From NCBI RefSeq assembly GCF_042186555.1, contig NC_133326.1:441118147-441182146 (forward strand): DNA of 64,000 bases, in the 5' to 3' direction. This stretch comes from Aquarana catesbeiana (lineage: Eukaryota > Chordata > Amphibia > Anura > Ranidae). This document shows positions 20,308 through 33,000 of the stretch, piece after piece (within the stretch, counting starts at the first letter, position 1; each line of letters opens with the position of its first letter). A program made the position numbers and the translations under genes. The notes under the pieces are model-generated. The model searched no databases, was not told where the DNA came from, and was given only the letters and a program-made list of their open reading frames with translations.

Positions 20308-20560
20308 TTGAAGTGGTATTAAACTCAAAACCAAAAATGTAATGTATTGCAGCTTACAAATCATTAGATATGGTGGCTGCACTAGTTTTTTGCTTTTTTG
20401 TTTATGTTCTCCTTTCCCTCCCGTTTTCACCTGCTGATTTGGTGAGTAAAACACACCTCCTGTATTAGATTGCCCCCACTCTGGATGAAGGAGCACAGGG
20501 GTACCTTTGGACAAGCAGCAGTGTCAGTCTGGGGGGATGGGAGTGCTAAATGTAATAGCA
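20308..20560. repeat. MITE-family fragment (GAAGTGGTATTAAACTC...)
   Basis: Shares the block AAAAATGTAATGTATTGCAG and the later CACCTG-TGAT-GTGAGTAA block with 20921-21085, showing an interspersed family. Termini are not both clear. Confidence 0.5.
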
Positions 20561-20920
20561 GATTTACATACACTATTAAGTTGAAACTGAACTGCAGCTA
20601 ATACTTTTTGCAGTTACAACAGTTTTTTTTCCTTTTGGGATAAAGGTTTTACATAAAGAAATAAAACAGATTATTGTAAGCACCCCTGTCAACATTAAAT
20701 GGTTTGTCTTATCCTTGTAACTTGATACATCCGCAGAAGAGCTTGTTCTTTTCATTACTAGTTGAAAATAGAAGAAAGAAGGAGCATAAAAAAGAAAATC
20801 AATGCTGCCATCACATCTAAGAATTAGTAAACTTTAATATAATGTTTTTTCTTTTGGGTTTAATACTGATTTAACTCTTTTATATAGCATACAATTCTGC
20901 TATCTGGATTCCATTACTTT

Positions 20921-21590
20921 AAAGCGGTATTGCACCTAAAAACAAAAAATGTAATATATTGCAGATTGCTGATCGTTCGATGTTGTGGCTTCATGGTTTT
21001 TTTTTCAATTTTTTTTATTTTTTTTTTAGGCTTTTTTTATTTAATTTCTTTTAATTTCACCTGGTGATCCAGTGAGTAACACACTTTAAAGTAGAACTAT
21101 AGGCAAAGCTCCCCCCCCCCATTTCGGATAGAGCAAGGGAGGATTAGAACCCCTGTCAAATTATTTTTCGCCATCTGTGTCCCATCACAGAGATTTCCCG
21201 TCACTTCATGTCCCATAGCTAAACTGGAAAGGAGGATAAATCCCTGCTAATTAGAGGAATTCCTTGTGGACCACTAGGTCACCAGAACTAGTGTCCCCAT
21301 TGGAAGATTTCCCCTCTGGGACAACCCTAAATTTGGTATTTTATTTTACTTTCACTTTCAATGATAATGGTAAACAAAACAAATAGAGGGTGAATCTCCT
21401 TAACAGGGGCACAGACTGGTGTTGTCCCTCTCCACTCTATCCAAAAAAAAAAAAAAAAAAAAAGTTTTGCCTTTTAGTTGTACTTTAACTCACTCATTGA
21501 AAAAAAAAAAAAACACACACCCCTCAGTGTATAACCAGCTTAAACATGAACAAAAAAAAAATTGACAGATTACCAGATCCACATAAGCGA
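20921..21590. repeat. MITE of the same family as 20308-20560, split by another MITE
   Basis: Starts TTTAAAGCGGTATTGCACC with AAAAATGTAATATATTGCAG. At CCAGTGAGTAACACAC it is interrupted by the TTAA element at 21086-21488 and appears to resume at CTCACTCATTG. The right end is uncertain. Confidence 0.5.
21086..21488. mobile_element. TTAA-flanked MITE with about 25-bp TIRs
   Basis: The left end TTAAAGTAGAACTATAGGCA and right end (reverse complement TTAAAGTACAACTAAAAGGC) are imperfect inverted repeats with TTAA at each edge. A 21-A run is near 21443. No ORF. It is inserted in the older MITE around it. Confidence 0.7.
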
Positions 21591-21667
21591 TGTAACGACT
21601 AGCTTCTGTTGAACAGAGAGGGATATACACACGTATTGAAATTCTGATAGAAGTATATCCAGCATTA

Positions 21668-22075
21668 GACCTCTTTCACACTGGGACGCTTTGCAGGCGC
21701 TACAGCGCTAAAAATAGCGCCTGCAAAGCGCCCTGAAGGAGCCACTCCTGTCTCTCCAATGTGAAAGCCTGAGGGCTTTCACACTGGAGCGGCGCGCTGG
21801 CAGGACGCTAAAAAGTCCTGCTAGCAGCATCTTTGGAGCGGTGAAGGAGCGGTATGTATACCGCTTCTCCCCTGCTCCTGCCCATTGAAATCAATGGGCA
21901 GCGCGGCTACACCGCCCCTCAAAGCGCTGCTGCAGCAGCGCGGGTGGTTTTTAACCCTTTCTCGGCTGATTTTAACCCTCTCGGCCGCTAGCGGGGGGGT
22001 AAAAGCACCCCGCTAGCAGCCGAATAGCGCCGCGACATTGATGGTAAAGCGCCGGTAAAAATAGCACATCCCCAG
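21668..22075. mobile_element. Harbinger-like MITE, right end truncated
   Basis: Starts GACCTCTTTCACACTG after TTA, like the element at 7955, and shares GCTTTGCAGGCGCT and CCCATTGAAATCAATGGGC-type blocks with it. It also contains hairpins such as GGCGCTACAGCGCTAAAAATAGCGCC. The matching right terminus is missing. Confidence 0.55.
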
Positions 22076-22118
22076 CTAACACTTTATAAGCAGTTACAGC
22101 AAATTGTTTTTCTTTCTT

Positions 22119-22260
22119 GTACATCATGGTACCCCAGAGCATCATCTTAAATCCTTATGACAGGGTTATGCTGCCACCAACCGATGACTGGACACTGTCC
22201 AAAAAAGAAAAAAATCAGGAAGTGTCTTATCCCTGTAGGCAGCAGTATAATCCAAATGTC
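22119..22260. repeat. DIRS-terminus-like fragment
   Basis: CATCATGGTACCCCAGAGCATC then CAGGGTTATGCTGCCACC and AAGAAAAAAATCAGGAAGTGTC match the left edge of the DIRS-like repeat at 16652-16790. No coding sequence follows. Confidence 0.45.
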
Positions 22261-22556
22261 TCTAAATCCTCTTTCCTATAATTCGCCCGTGTGCAAAAAT
22301 CCATAGGTTTTTGTTTGGATTTGGGAGCAGCTGGTCAAGATAAATAAGTGGACCTTGCTTATAGTAAAAGTTAAGTTATAAAGGTTTGTGTTGTCCACTA
22401 CTGGCACCTGCAGTTTTACTCATAGGAGTGAATAGCCTTTTGTTAAATTTTTTACAATTTTTTAATTTTTAATTTTTTTTACTTTCTATACAATTATTAG
22501 AAGTCTCATGTTGTAGTAATATGTAATACAGTTTATTCTATTTTTTTGTTCTCTAG

Positions 22557-22677
22557 ATGTCAGTGCCTACAGACTAAATTTGGAGGGCATTACAGTGCAA
22601 GGAAAAAGTTGCCCAAAGCCAATCAAAACCTGGGTGCAGTGTGGGATATCTATGAAGATTTTGAATGCACTGAAAAA
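22557..22677 (+). CDS. ddx46: ddx46 internal exon leading into the helicase core
   Basis: 121 bp between acceptor TTGTTCTCTAG and donor GTAAGT. Joined to the G at the end of the previous exon it encodes DVSAYRLNLEGITVQGKSCP, then KPIKTWVQCGISMKILNALK. This is the conserved entry to the DEAD-box core of DDX46: GKSCPKPIKTW holds the residues just before the Q motif, which would come in the next exon together with Walker A. The exon ends in phase 2. Length and frame fit the two earlier exons, so the three exons form one transcript. The following exon was not found in the remaining 41 kb. Confidence 0.95.
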
Positions 22678-22988
22678 GTAAGTTTTGATCTTTGATGAAA
22701 TTCATGCAGGTGTGTTTGCTGTTTTATGCGCACTCGCAGAAACTGTGCTGCGAGCAACTGTGGTGGCCCATATACCAGAAAGAAGGTGGTGTTTCTACAT
22801 ATGCACAGAAAATCCTCTGCAAGTCCATAGGTGTGCTGCTGGTCTCTGCAAGGTTCAATATACCTTGAAGAAAGGGGAGGGGGCATTTGATCCTGTGGTG
22901 AAATTTCACTTTAAACTGATGCTACCAAAATTCTGCAATGTACGTGAACCTTCTTCAGCAGTCCAGTTGTTTTGAACAAGCTTACAGT
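22678..22988. other. Start of a very long ddx46 intron
   Basis: Donor GTAAGTTTTG, then GC-mixed sequence with a possible MITE fragment (CAACTGTGGTGGCCCATATACC) ending at CACTTTAAACTGATG. No exon or complete element was seen. Confidence 0.5.
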
Positions 22989-24218
22989 TTAACCACTTCA
23001 GCCCCAGAAAGATTTACCCCCTTAATGACCAGGCCATTTTTTGTTATATGGCACTTGCACTGCTTTAACTGACAATTGCACGGTCATGCGACATTGTACC
23101 CAAACAAAATTGATGTACTTTTTTTTTTTCTCCACAAAAAGAGCGAAACGAAAAATAAAGCGAAACAAAAACAATTTTTTACTTTCTGCTATAATACATA
23201 TCCCCCCCCAAAAAAAAATTAAACTAATTTATTCATCAGTTTAAGCCAATATGTATTCTGCTACATATTTTTGGTAAAAAAATTGCAATAAGCATATATT
23301 GATTGGTTTGCGCAAAAGTTTATAGCGTCTACAAAATGGGGGATAGATTTATGGACTTTTGCTTTTGAAATGTTTTTACTGGTAATGGTGGCGATCTGCG
23401 TTTACAAGGGGTGTTTATATTCCTTTTTATAGGAATAAAGGTGATAAAAAAAATGTTGTAAAAGAAAGTAAAAATGAAAATAAAATTAAAAACGCCCCTG
23501 TCCCCGGTAGCTCGCGCTCCAGAAGTGAACGCACACGTTGGTCCCGCCCACATATGTAAACGGCGTTCAAAGTACACATGTGAGGTATTGCCGCGTGCAT
23601 TAGAGTGCAAGCAACAATTCTAGAACTAGACCTCCTCTGTAACTTTAAACATGTAACCTGTAAAAAAATTTAAAGCGTCGCCTATGGAGATTTTTAAGTA
23701 CTGAAGTTTGGCGTCATTCCATGAGTGTGCACAGTTTTAACCACTTCAGCCCCGGAAGGTTTTACCCCCTTCCTGACCAGAGCACTTTTTACAATTCGGC
23801 ACTGCGTCGCTTTAACTGCTAATCGCGCAGTCGTGCAATGCTGTACCCAAACGAAATTTGCGTCCTTTTCTTCCCACAAATAGAGCTTTCTTTTGATGGT
23901 ATTTGATCACCTCTGCCGTTTTTATTTTTTGCGCTATACACGGAAAAAGACCGAAAATTTTGAAAAAAAATGATATTTTCTACTTTTTGTTCTAAAAAAA
24001 ATCCAATAAACTCAATTTTAGTCATACATTTAGGCCAAAATGTATTCAGCCACATGTCTTTGGTAAAAAAAATGTCAATAAGTGTATATTTATTGGTTTG
24101 CGCAAAAGTTATAGCGCCTACAAACTAGGGTACATTTTCTGGAATTTACACAGCCTTTAATTTATGACTGCCTATGTCGTTTCTTGAGGTGCTAAAATGG
24201 CAGGGCAGTACAAAACCC

Positions 24219-25270
24219 CCACAAATGACCCCATTTTGGAAAGTAGACACCCCAAGGAAATTGCTGAGAGGCATGTTGAGCCCATTGAATATTCATTTTT
24301 TTTGTCCCAAGTGATTGAATAATGACAAAAAAAAAAAAAAAAACAAAAAAAATTACAAAAAGTTGTCACTAAATGATATATTGCTCACACAGGCCATGGG
24401 CATATGTGGAATTGCACCCCAAAATACATTTAGCTACTTCTCCTGAGTACGGGGATACCACATGTGTGGGACTTTTAGGGAGCCTAGCCGCGTACGGGGC
24501 CCCGAAAACCAAGCACCGCCTTCAGGATTTCTAAGGGTGTAAATTTTTGATTTCACTCTTCACTGCCTATCACAGTTTCGGAGGCCATGGAATGCCCAGG
24601 TGGCACAAACCCCCCCCAAATGACCCCATTTTGGAAAGTAGACACCCCAAGCTATTTGCTGAGAGGCATGGTGAGTATTTTGCAGCTCTCATTTGTTTTT
24701 GAAAATAAAGAAAGACGAGAAAAAACATTTTTTTTTTTTTTTTTTCAATTTTCAAAACTTTGTGACAAAAAGTGAGGTCTGCAAAATACTCACTATACCT
24801 CTCAGCAAATAGCTTGGGGTGTCTACTTTCCAAAATGGGGTCATTTGGGGGGGGGGGGGTTTTGCCACCTGGGCATTCCATGGCCTCCGAAACTGTGATA
24901 GGCAGTGAAGAGTGAAATCAAAAATTTACGGCCTTAGAAAGCCTGAAGGCGGTGCTTGGTTTTTGGGGTCCCGTACGCGGCTAGGCTCCCAAAAAGTCTC
25001 ACACATGTGGTATCCCCGTACTCAGGAGAAGCAACAGAATGCATTTTGGGGTGTAATTTCACATATTCCCATGGCATGTTTGAGCAATATATCATTTAGT
25101 GACAACTTTGCGCAAAAAAAAAATAAAAAAAATAAATTGTCTCTTTCCCGCAACTTGTGTCACAATATAAAATATTCCATGGACTCGACATGCCTCTACA
25201 GCAAATAGCTTGGGGTGTCTACTTTCCAAAATGGGGTCATTTGGGGGGGTTTTGAACTGTCCTGGCATTT
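24219..25270. repeat. Left subterminal repeat unit and inverted arm of copy 3
   Basis: AAATGACCCCATTTTGG at about 24218 and 24618 in direct orientation, then an inverted arm from about 24745 to 25270 (CCAAAATGGGGTCATTT). The turning point is an A/T-rich stretch near 24715-24745. Confidence 0.85.
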
Positions 25271-26852
25271 TATGCACAACATTTAGAAGCTTATGTCACA
25301 CATCACCCACTCTTCTAGCCACTTGAAGACAAAGCCCTTTCTGACACTTTTTGATTACATAAAAAAATAATTTTTTTTTGCAAGAAAATTACTTTGAACC
25401 CCCAAACATTATATATTTTTTTAAAGCAAATACCCTACAGATTAAAATGGTGGGTGTTTCATTTTTTTTTTCACACAGTATTTGCGCAGCGATTTTTCAA
25501 ACGCATTTTTTGGGGAAAAAACACACTTTTTTCAATTTTAATGCACTAAAACACACTATATTGCCCAAATGTTTGATGAAATAAAAAAGATGATCTTAGG
25601 CCGAGTACATGGATACCAAACATGACATGCTTTAAAATTGCGCACAAACGTGCAGTGGCGACAAACTAAATACATTTTTAAAAGCCTTTAAAAGCCTTTA
25701 CAGGTTACCACTTTAGATTTACAGAGGAGGTCTACTGCTAAAATTACTGCCCTCGATCTGACGTTCGCGGTGATACCTCACATGCATGGTGCAATTGCTG
25801 TTTACATTTGACGCCAGACCGACGCTTGCGTTCGCCTTAGCGCGAGAGCAGGGGGGACAGGGGTGCTTTTTTTTTTTTTTTTTTTTTTTTTTTTTCTTTA
25901 TTATTATTATTTTTTTTATCTTATTTTAAAACTGTTCCTTTCATTTTTTTTTTTTTAAATCATTTTTATTGTTATCTCAGGGAATGTAAATATCCCCTAT
26001 CATAGCAATAGGTAGTGACAGGTACTCTTTTTTGAAAAAATTGGGGTCTATTAGACCCTAGATTTCTCCTCTGCCCTCAAAGCATCTGACCACACCAAGA
26101 TCGGTGTGATAAAATGCTTTCCCAATTTCCCAATGGCGCTGTTTACATCCGGCGAAATCTAAGTCATAAAATGCTCGTAGCTTCCGGTTTCTTAGGCCAT
26201 AGAGATGTTTGGAGCCACTCTGGTCTCTGATCAGCTCTATGGTCAGCTGGCTGAATCACCGGCTGCATTCTCAGGTTCCCTGTTGAGACAGGAGAGCCAG
26301 AGAAAAACACGGAAGACGGTGGGGGGGGGGGGGGGGGCATTCCCTCCCACTGCTTGTAAAAGCAGTCTAGAGGCTAATTAGCCGCTAGGATTGCTTTTAC
26401 ATGAAAGCCGACCGCTGGCTGAAAAGAATGATACCAAGATGATACCTTAACCTGCAGGCATCATTCTGGTATAACCACTCAAAGTCGTGAATGGCGTACC
26501 TGAAGACAAAAAAATGGTTAACAATAAAGCACAGTAAACGGTAAAGTATAAAAAATTGCATACCTGAAAAGCAAACATGATAAAACATAATAACAATAAA
26601 ACATTGCAGAATAGAATACAGTAAAAAAGAGCAGAACAATAGAGAGAGAATAGAGAGGGAGAGAACAATAAAACGACAACTATTATTTTTTATTTTATAT
26701 TTTTGCTTGTGTTTTTTTTTTTTTTTTACACTTTTTCTTGTAACTAACTTTTATAACTGTAACCGGTTCCAGGTTCGGGTCTCTCAAAATGCGATGGCAT
26801 CTTGGGAGACCCTGTGAAAGTGTGCCTAGTCTGTGCAATGCTGTACCCTACG

Positions 26853-27330
26853 CTAATACTCAACTAGTGAATGGTAGCGTTCAAAACATTCACCAATGCA
26901 AAGACCAGGATTGTCAGGACAGGAGGGACAATAATAGCGGGTGTCACGCCTATATCCGCGCTTGCTGCAGACACGACATCTTTTTTCGGGGGGTTCGTTG
27001 GGTAGGGGTACTCGGGAGGACATAAAGAAAATGCCTCTCATGCAGCCGACTGCATTTGGTTGGGGATGTGAATGGGGGAAGTACGGGCGCTGCAGAAGTG
27101 GTGGGTTCCCAATTAGGATTGGCGAATGTAGCAGGAAGGGCATTATGGGCACGACGGGCCTGTGTTTGTCTTCTTGGTGGCAGCGGGACACTACTTGTGC
27201 TTGCCACCTCACCAGCTTGAACTGCACTTATGGGACTCGCCACGTCACCAAGTGTTACTGCAGTGCGGGTTTGACTACGACCGGGGTGTACTAGGCCGCT
27301 GGTGCTTGCCAGTTCACCAAAACGCTACCA
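26853..27330 (-). pseudogene. piggyBac transposase remnant, catalytic core deleted (copy 3)
   Basis: It has the same two deletion junctions as copy 2: TTGGTTGGGG joined to ATGTGAATGGGGG at about 27065, and CCAGTTCACC joined to AAAACGCTACC at about 27318. An open 124-codon frame (27227-26853) ends in an intact zinc ribbon (CRVCSKRGYRRDT, CPSCPDNPGLC, CFERYH). The original N-terminal frame is also visible (ASPISAVQAGEVAST) but runs out of register before the zinc ribbon. No catalytic Asp motif remains. Shared junctions mean copies 2 and 3 descend from one deleted parent. Confidence 0.8.
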
Positions 27331-28709
27331 AGAAAACTGTTAGCGATCGCAGGGATCAGGCCTGACTCTGCGAACGCTGCAGTTATTTGTTTAGTGTTTT
27401 GTAAGTGACAGTGATCGATCGATACTGCACTTGGGTGGGCTGGGCTGGGCCGGGCGGAGGGGAAAAACGCAGGTGCTAGCAGGTATCTGGGCTGATCCCA
27501 CTAACACTGCGTTTTTGGGAACCCTAAACTGCTGGGGATGCTAGTATAGATCTGATCGGATCAGATATTGATGCGTTCAGATACTATACCACTAAGGGAG
27601 GCGTATGCTGCGTGCGTGGGTGTTAGCGGTACTGGCGCTAATCTGACGCTGCCTGGGGCGACGCATATCACCGCCGGGCGATCAGGGGGCTAAACCTTTA
27701 TTCGGTAATAAACGGCGGGTGCCCTGACACTATAAAAAATAAACGAACTAACCAGCGTCACCCGTAACACTTATACGGTGATCAGTGGTGAAAGGGTTAA
27801 CTAGGGGGCAATCAAGGGGTTAAAACATTTATTAGATAGTATATGGGGGTCCCTGACGCTATAAAACGCTGACGGCGAACCTAAATATTTACGTCCCTAA
27901 CTAGCGTCACCAGCGACACTAATACAGCGATCAGAAAAATGATCGCTTAGTGACACTGATGACAGGGGGTGATCAAGGGGTTAAAACTTTATTAGGGGGG
28001 GTTAGGGGGGTACCCTAGACCTAAAGGGGGCTACCACTCACTGCCCTAACACTGTAACTGTCACAAACTGACACCATGCAGTAATCAGAGAAAAAAAAAA
28101 AAAAAAATACTGCTTGGTGTCAGTTTGTGACAAGGGGGGGGTGGTTGGGGGGGGCGATCGGGGGGGGATCGGGGGTGTTTAGTGTGCCTGGCATGTTCTA
28201 CTGTGTTGTGTGTAGTGTTGTGCACTTACATGTCTTCTCTCCTCGGCGCTGGAACGGAAACTGTCGAGCCGAGGAGAGATGGCATCACATCCTCTGCCTG
28301 TGTGAAACTACACACAGGCAGGGGAGGATTCCGATTGGCTGGGAGCGATCGCGAGGGGGGGGCCACGATCGGATGGTCTCCCCCTCGCCTCCCAACGCTC
28401 CCAGTCACAAGCCGACCGCCGCTGGCACCGGGGGGGGGGTCCGATGGGACCCCCCGCGGGAGGCAGATCACGTACAGGTACGTGATTCTGCCTGCCCGTG
28501 CCATTCTGCTGACGTATATCTACGTTAGGCGGTCGGCAAGTGGTTAAAGCATGACATGTTTGGTATCTATTTACTCGGCGTAACATCATCTTTCACACTA
28601 TATAAAAAAAATTGGGCTAACTTTCCTCTGAGTAATTTTCTAGCAAAAAAAATTGATTTTTACATGTAGGAGAGGAGTGCCAGAATAGGCCCGATATGGA
28701 AGTGGTTAA

Positions 28710-29759
28710 AGTTAACATGAACATGGTGTACATTTGTTACAACAGGTCAGATGTTCTGACTGGAGCAAAGTATACAAGGGATAAGATCGTTCAGGTCCAG
28801 TACCGTATAACTAGTCTTAAAAAAAAACATAAACAAAAGGGATGCAGCTCTAAAAATGAGTGAACCCCAGACAGATATCATGGGGTTAAAACCAAGTTGT
28901 AAGGTGCAGTGTAAAGTGCTAAATACATATACAATCAAAGGGTGAACTGAAAGTAAAACAATGATAATATAGGCCATACAAAATATTATGACAGTGAACT
29001 ATGTGCCGTGCTAAATGCATATACATACAAGAAGCGATCCTGAGCATAAAATGAACAGTTCTAAATGGTGTTATACCCAAACACAATAAGCTGACCTGTA
29101 ACAGCCAGGAAATGATCACATATGATAACCTATGTGCACAAACGTGTTCTGAAAAAAAAATTAAAAGCATAGTCACTTATATACGAATATAATAAAGTTC
29201 AAAATGCCACGTTCAATCCCCTAGACAAGATCACAGGGTACTAGAAATTTCTGGAAAATGGTAATAAAGCTGGATCAAGCAGGGTAGTTTTCATACACGA
29301 CACCCGGGAATGTGCCTCCAACACCATGGAAAAGGGATGAGTACTCTTACCCTAAGCTGTGGACACATGCCAGTGGTGGTGGGTCAAACAAACATGGACG
29401 ATAGTCAGGAACTCGATCTCCGACAAGGACTCCTTCAAATGGACTGGCATATGCATGTACCTGCATCCATCAAGCCAAAGGTGACATGAAAACCTGGGCT
29501 CCAATAACGATGTTCCTGGTGCATGTAGTACTCCTTATTTTGAACTCATCACTAGGTCTTTCTGATTCTCTACAATCATAACTGGTGGTGAGGGCTTAGC
29601 TTCCTAGTTCAAGTCCCGAACAAAGTCCCTTGTTTCAGACAAGGTTCCCCTCTGGCATCATCAGTAGTCCACGTAGCAGGCTCTTATAGCACTGGTAAAT
29701 GGGTGGCAGCCTCCAGCTGAACTGAAAAAATATTGAAAACATAACCATAAACGAGCTTT
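28710..29759. repeat. Unclassified AT-rich repeat-like region
   Basis: No protein motif was seen in either strand. Its general texture (A-rich, short ATACATATAC words, a degenerate CTGATGA...GAAAC pair on the minus strand near 29632-29664) recalls Penelope-like non-coding regions, but there is no shared sequence with 17040-17895 to confirm it. Confidence 0.3.
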
Positions 29760-30099
29760 AGGTGCTAACAATATTGGCTCCAGCCAATAGGGGGGGAGAG
29801 ACAGGTTAATGGAAAGAAGGGGGATTGGGGGGGGGAGAGACAGGTTAATGGAAAGAAGGGGGATGGGGGGGGCGGTATGGAAAGGGGTAAAAAGGGAAAT
29901 GGGGAGCACCAGCAAGGTATTCAGAGGTATTACACGGAAAACAAGTTGGATCTATGGTACAATGAAGAAGAAAAATGCATCATAGCCACAGTGCATTGTG
30001 GATGTAAGAGCCAATGTTTGTTTTATAATGAAATTTTTCTAGCCACTAGTGTCTCCATCTCACACTGGAGGTTCAGATCTGCAATTGTACTAGAAATGG

Positions 30100-33000
30100 T
30101 TGGGGGTTCTGACTTTTTTCCAGAGCTTAGAACTATTTAGTTTTGCTGCAAGTAGTAGGTGTAGTACTACAACCCTTGACCTGGGAGGAAATGTCTCGAT
30201 TCTGATGTGGGATAGAGCTAGCGAAGAGTTCGGGATTGAGGGGGGTATGTGATATTGCAGAAATCAAGAAAAATATTTGTCTCCAGAAGGAGCTTATAGA
30301 TCTGCAAAACCACAAGATATGCGCTATAGTTCCAGTGATTCCACAAGATCTCCAGCAGTTAGTCGGGTGTCCCTGGAAATTGTTTGATAGAAGGTGGGGT
30401 GTCGGGTACTATCTGTGTAGGGTTTTTTCATAAGATTCCCAATGGTTGGAGCAGTGGAAGGCTGTGTAAGTCTAAAGGCTTGTGCCCACATGTCCTCGGT
30501 GATATTGACCTTTTAGTTCCTCACCCCATTTTGGAGAGGGTAGTGCTTTGGGAGCAGGGTCGATTGTCAGTGAAGGCTGTGTATAGTATGGAGATATCAT
30601 GTTTGGGGTACAATGTGTAGGTGTAGAATTGGTGTAGTGTTTCAGGTATTCTAATTACAGAGGTGATTTTAGATTAAGAAAATGGGAAATCTTCAGGTAT
30701 AGGCTTCAGAATCTTGAAGGTGAAATTCAGCTTCAGGTGGTTTAGCATCCCAAATGTATCTCGAGATCTGTTTTTGTATTGATGTGAAAAAGGTAGAAGG
30801 GATAGAAATTGGCACTGTGCGGAAAAGGCAGAGGAGTTTGGGCAGGATCATCATCTTAAAGGAGACCATCTTGCCTAACTTGGATAGGCTAAATGTACGC
30901 ATTTGACTTAGTGGTTGGGATTGCTGTTTTTGGAAGGCGAGATAGTTGCGATCATATAGTTGGCATGGTGAGTAAGCTAATTTTATCCTTAAATATGGGA
31001 TGGATTGGCTTGTCCAGGTGAAGGGAAAGATCTTTTTTCAGGAGAGATTTTTGACTGGTCCTGGGATGTAGGGGAAGGATCAAGGATTTGGAAGAGTTAA
31101 GTTTGTAGGAGGAGGCAAGGCTGATTGAGTATGTTTTGAATTGCTGGCATAGATTGAATTGGGTTGGTGATCAGGAGTATGACATCAGCGAAAAGACTGA
31201 TTTTATGATCTATACCATTTGCTTTTAATGCCGGAGATGAGCTTATCCTCTCTAAATTTTGCTGCTAGGGGTTCCATTAGGAGTGCAAAAAATGACACCC
31301 TTGTGAGGTGCTGTTGGTAATCCTGAAGGATTTAGACCGGTTTCCATCTGTTAGCACTCTAGCTGATGGGTTGGAGTGTAGAGAAAGTATCGCTGATTGG
31401 AACCAGCCGGTTATACCAAATTTGAGTACTGCTTCTAGGAATACCCAATGTACTCTTATCGAACGCATTCTCTGCATCTAGAGACAGAAGCAGAGAAGGA
31501 GTTAGTTTCTGGGTGACTTGGTGGATTAAATCGATGACCCTTCTTGTTGCATCAGGAGCCTGTCTGTTAGGACAGGTCCAGGTGCACCAAGGATGGAAGA
31601 CCCTTCAGCGATCTAGTTACGGTAACTTTGGCAAATATTTTCTCGTCCCATGTTAAGGAGCGATATGAGCCTATAGTTAATCATGGAGGTAGGATCTTTC
31701 CTCGGTTTGGTGATGGTAGTAATGATCGAATGTAACATATCAATCGGTAGAGAACCAGAGGTGGCAGCAGATTTGAAGAGGGTAGTGAGGTGGGGTGAGA
31801 CAAGATCAACAAGTTTATAAAATTTGTTGGTGGAAACCATCTTCACCTGGGGATTTATGGGGGGGAAGGGTTCTGATAGCTTGGAGTATTTCCTCATCTG
31901 TAAAGGGTTGCGAGAGTAGATCTAATTGGGCAGATGTGATAAATGGCAGGTCAATTGAGGTTCGGAATCCTTGGATTAGTGGGTCTGTGGGTTGAGGTCT
32001 AGCTGAGTTGCTATCTAGATTATAGTGGGAGGAGGAATAATCGCTGAATGTATTTGCTATATGGTGTGTTGGTAAGGAGTTGTAGGGTGGTGGAGAGATG
32101 CAATTTCGCACTTGGCGTGTAGTGATTTTACCTGACGAGCCAGTAAGGCTCCTGCCTCCTTTCCTAAGGCATAGTATTTGGCCCTAGCAATTTGAGGTTG
32201 TTCTCAAATTTGTATAGTAAAAGCGATCTGAGTTCTGTCTCCGTTCAAGGAGTCTACTAGCTAATATGTGGGAGTGGGCCTGTTTGTTTTGGTTCTCTAG
32301 CTGGGCAGTTTGAGAAAGTACCTCCCCAATTTGCTGAGACCTCTGGTTTTTGGTTATACTATACGTTTTAATGAGGATGCCCCACATGTAGGCTTTATAT
32401 GTGGCCAATAATACGAACCGGTCAGTATCCGATTGGTTATTTAGTTAGGAAGCGTGGTGCTCATTTGTAATTGTGAGAAGGTTACCCAAATGCGCCAAGA
32501 GGGAGGGAAGCGTTGAGGCTCCATAAGTGAGGCAATCGTAGACTGCGGTCCCCCACAGTTATGGAGTTAGGCTCGTGATCTGTCCACGATATGGTTCCTA
32601 TTGTTGAATCTGTGATGTCTTGAAGTGTGCGCTTGCCAACGATGAAGCAGTACGGGAGTATGAAAGTTGCGAGGATGAAAAGTAGAAGTCCTGCTCTGAT
32701 CCGTGTTGGCATCTCAATACATCAAAAAGACTGTCTGAAGAAAAGGGTTCAAGGCAGGGCGATGGTGTCTGGCTGCTGAGGTGGTATCCATATCAGGGTT
32801 GCCAATTGTGTTGAAGTCTCCACCCACGAGAGCTCTCCCTTTCTGGACTTGGTTTATTTTCTTGTATAATCATTTGTAAAATCGTAGTTGTTTTGTTTGG
32901 GCCTTGGATGTTGCCCAGGGTGTAGGTGGTTTGGTTGATATTACAAATCGGGATCAGGTAGCAACCCTGGGGGTCTCTAATAGTTTTGATGTAGCTTGAA

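Larger units (their letters stand above)
23737..28547 (-). mobile_element. piggyBac-type element, copy 3 (complete, non-autonomous)
   Basis: From TTAACCACTTCAGCCCCGG (23737) to GGCAAGTGGTTAA (28547), 4.8 kb with TTAA at both ends. Layout as in copy 2 but with only one 388-bp unit plus the inverted arm. It carries the region starting CCACTTGAAGACAAAGCCC, no long hairpin, a core-deleted transposase remnant and the right subterminal region. Both termini are intact, so it could have been mobilised in trans when a source was active. Confidence 0.88.
22989..28709. mobile_element. Older TTAA-type element (about 0.9 kb) split by piggyBac copy 3
   Basis: The left end TTAACCACTTCAGCCCCAG (22989) and right end CGATATGGAAGTGGTTAA (28709) are inverted termini with TTAA. 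The element interior is interrupted at GTGCACAGTTTTAA (23740) and resumes at TTAAAGCATGACATG (28544). The relative at 47436-48049 reads GTGCAGTTTTAAAGCATGACATG without interruption. Non-coding; it shares the left terminus with the large piggyBac copies and is probably mobilised by the same transposase. Confidence 0.75.

Noticed and set aside
29632..29664. CTGATGA and GAAAC boxes on the minus strand, hammerhead-like
   Set aside because: Stem II does not pair convincingly and stem I does not form; the two boxes alone can occur by chance.
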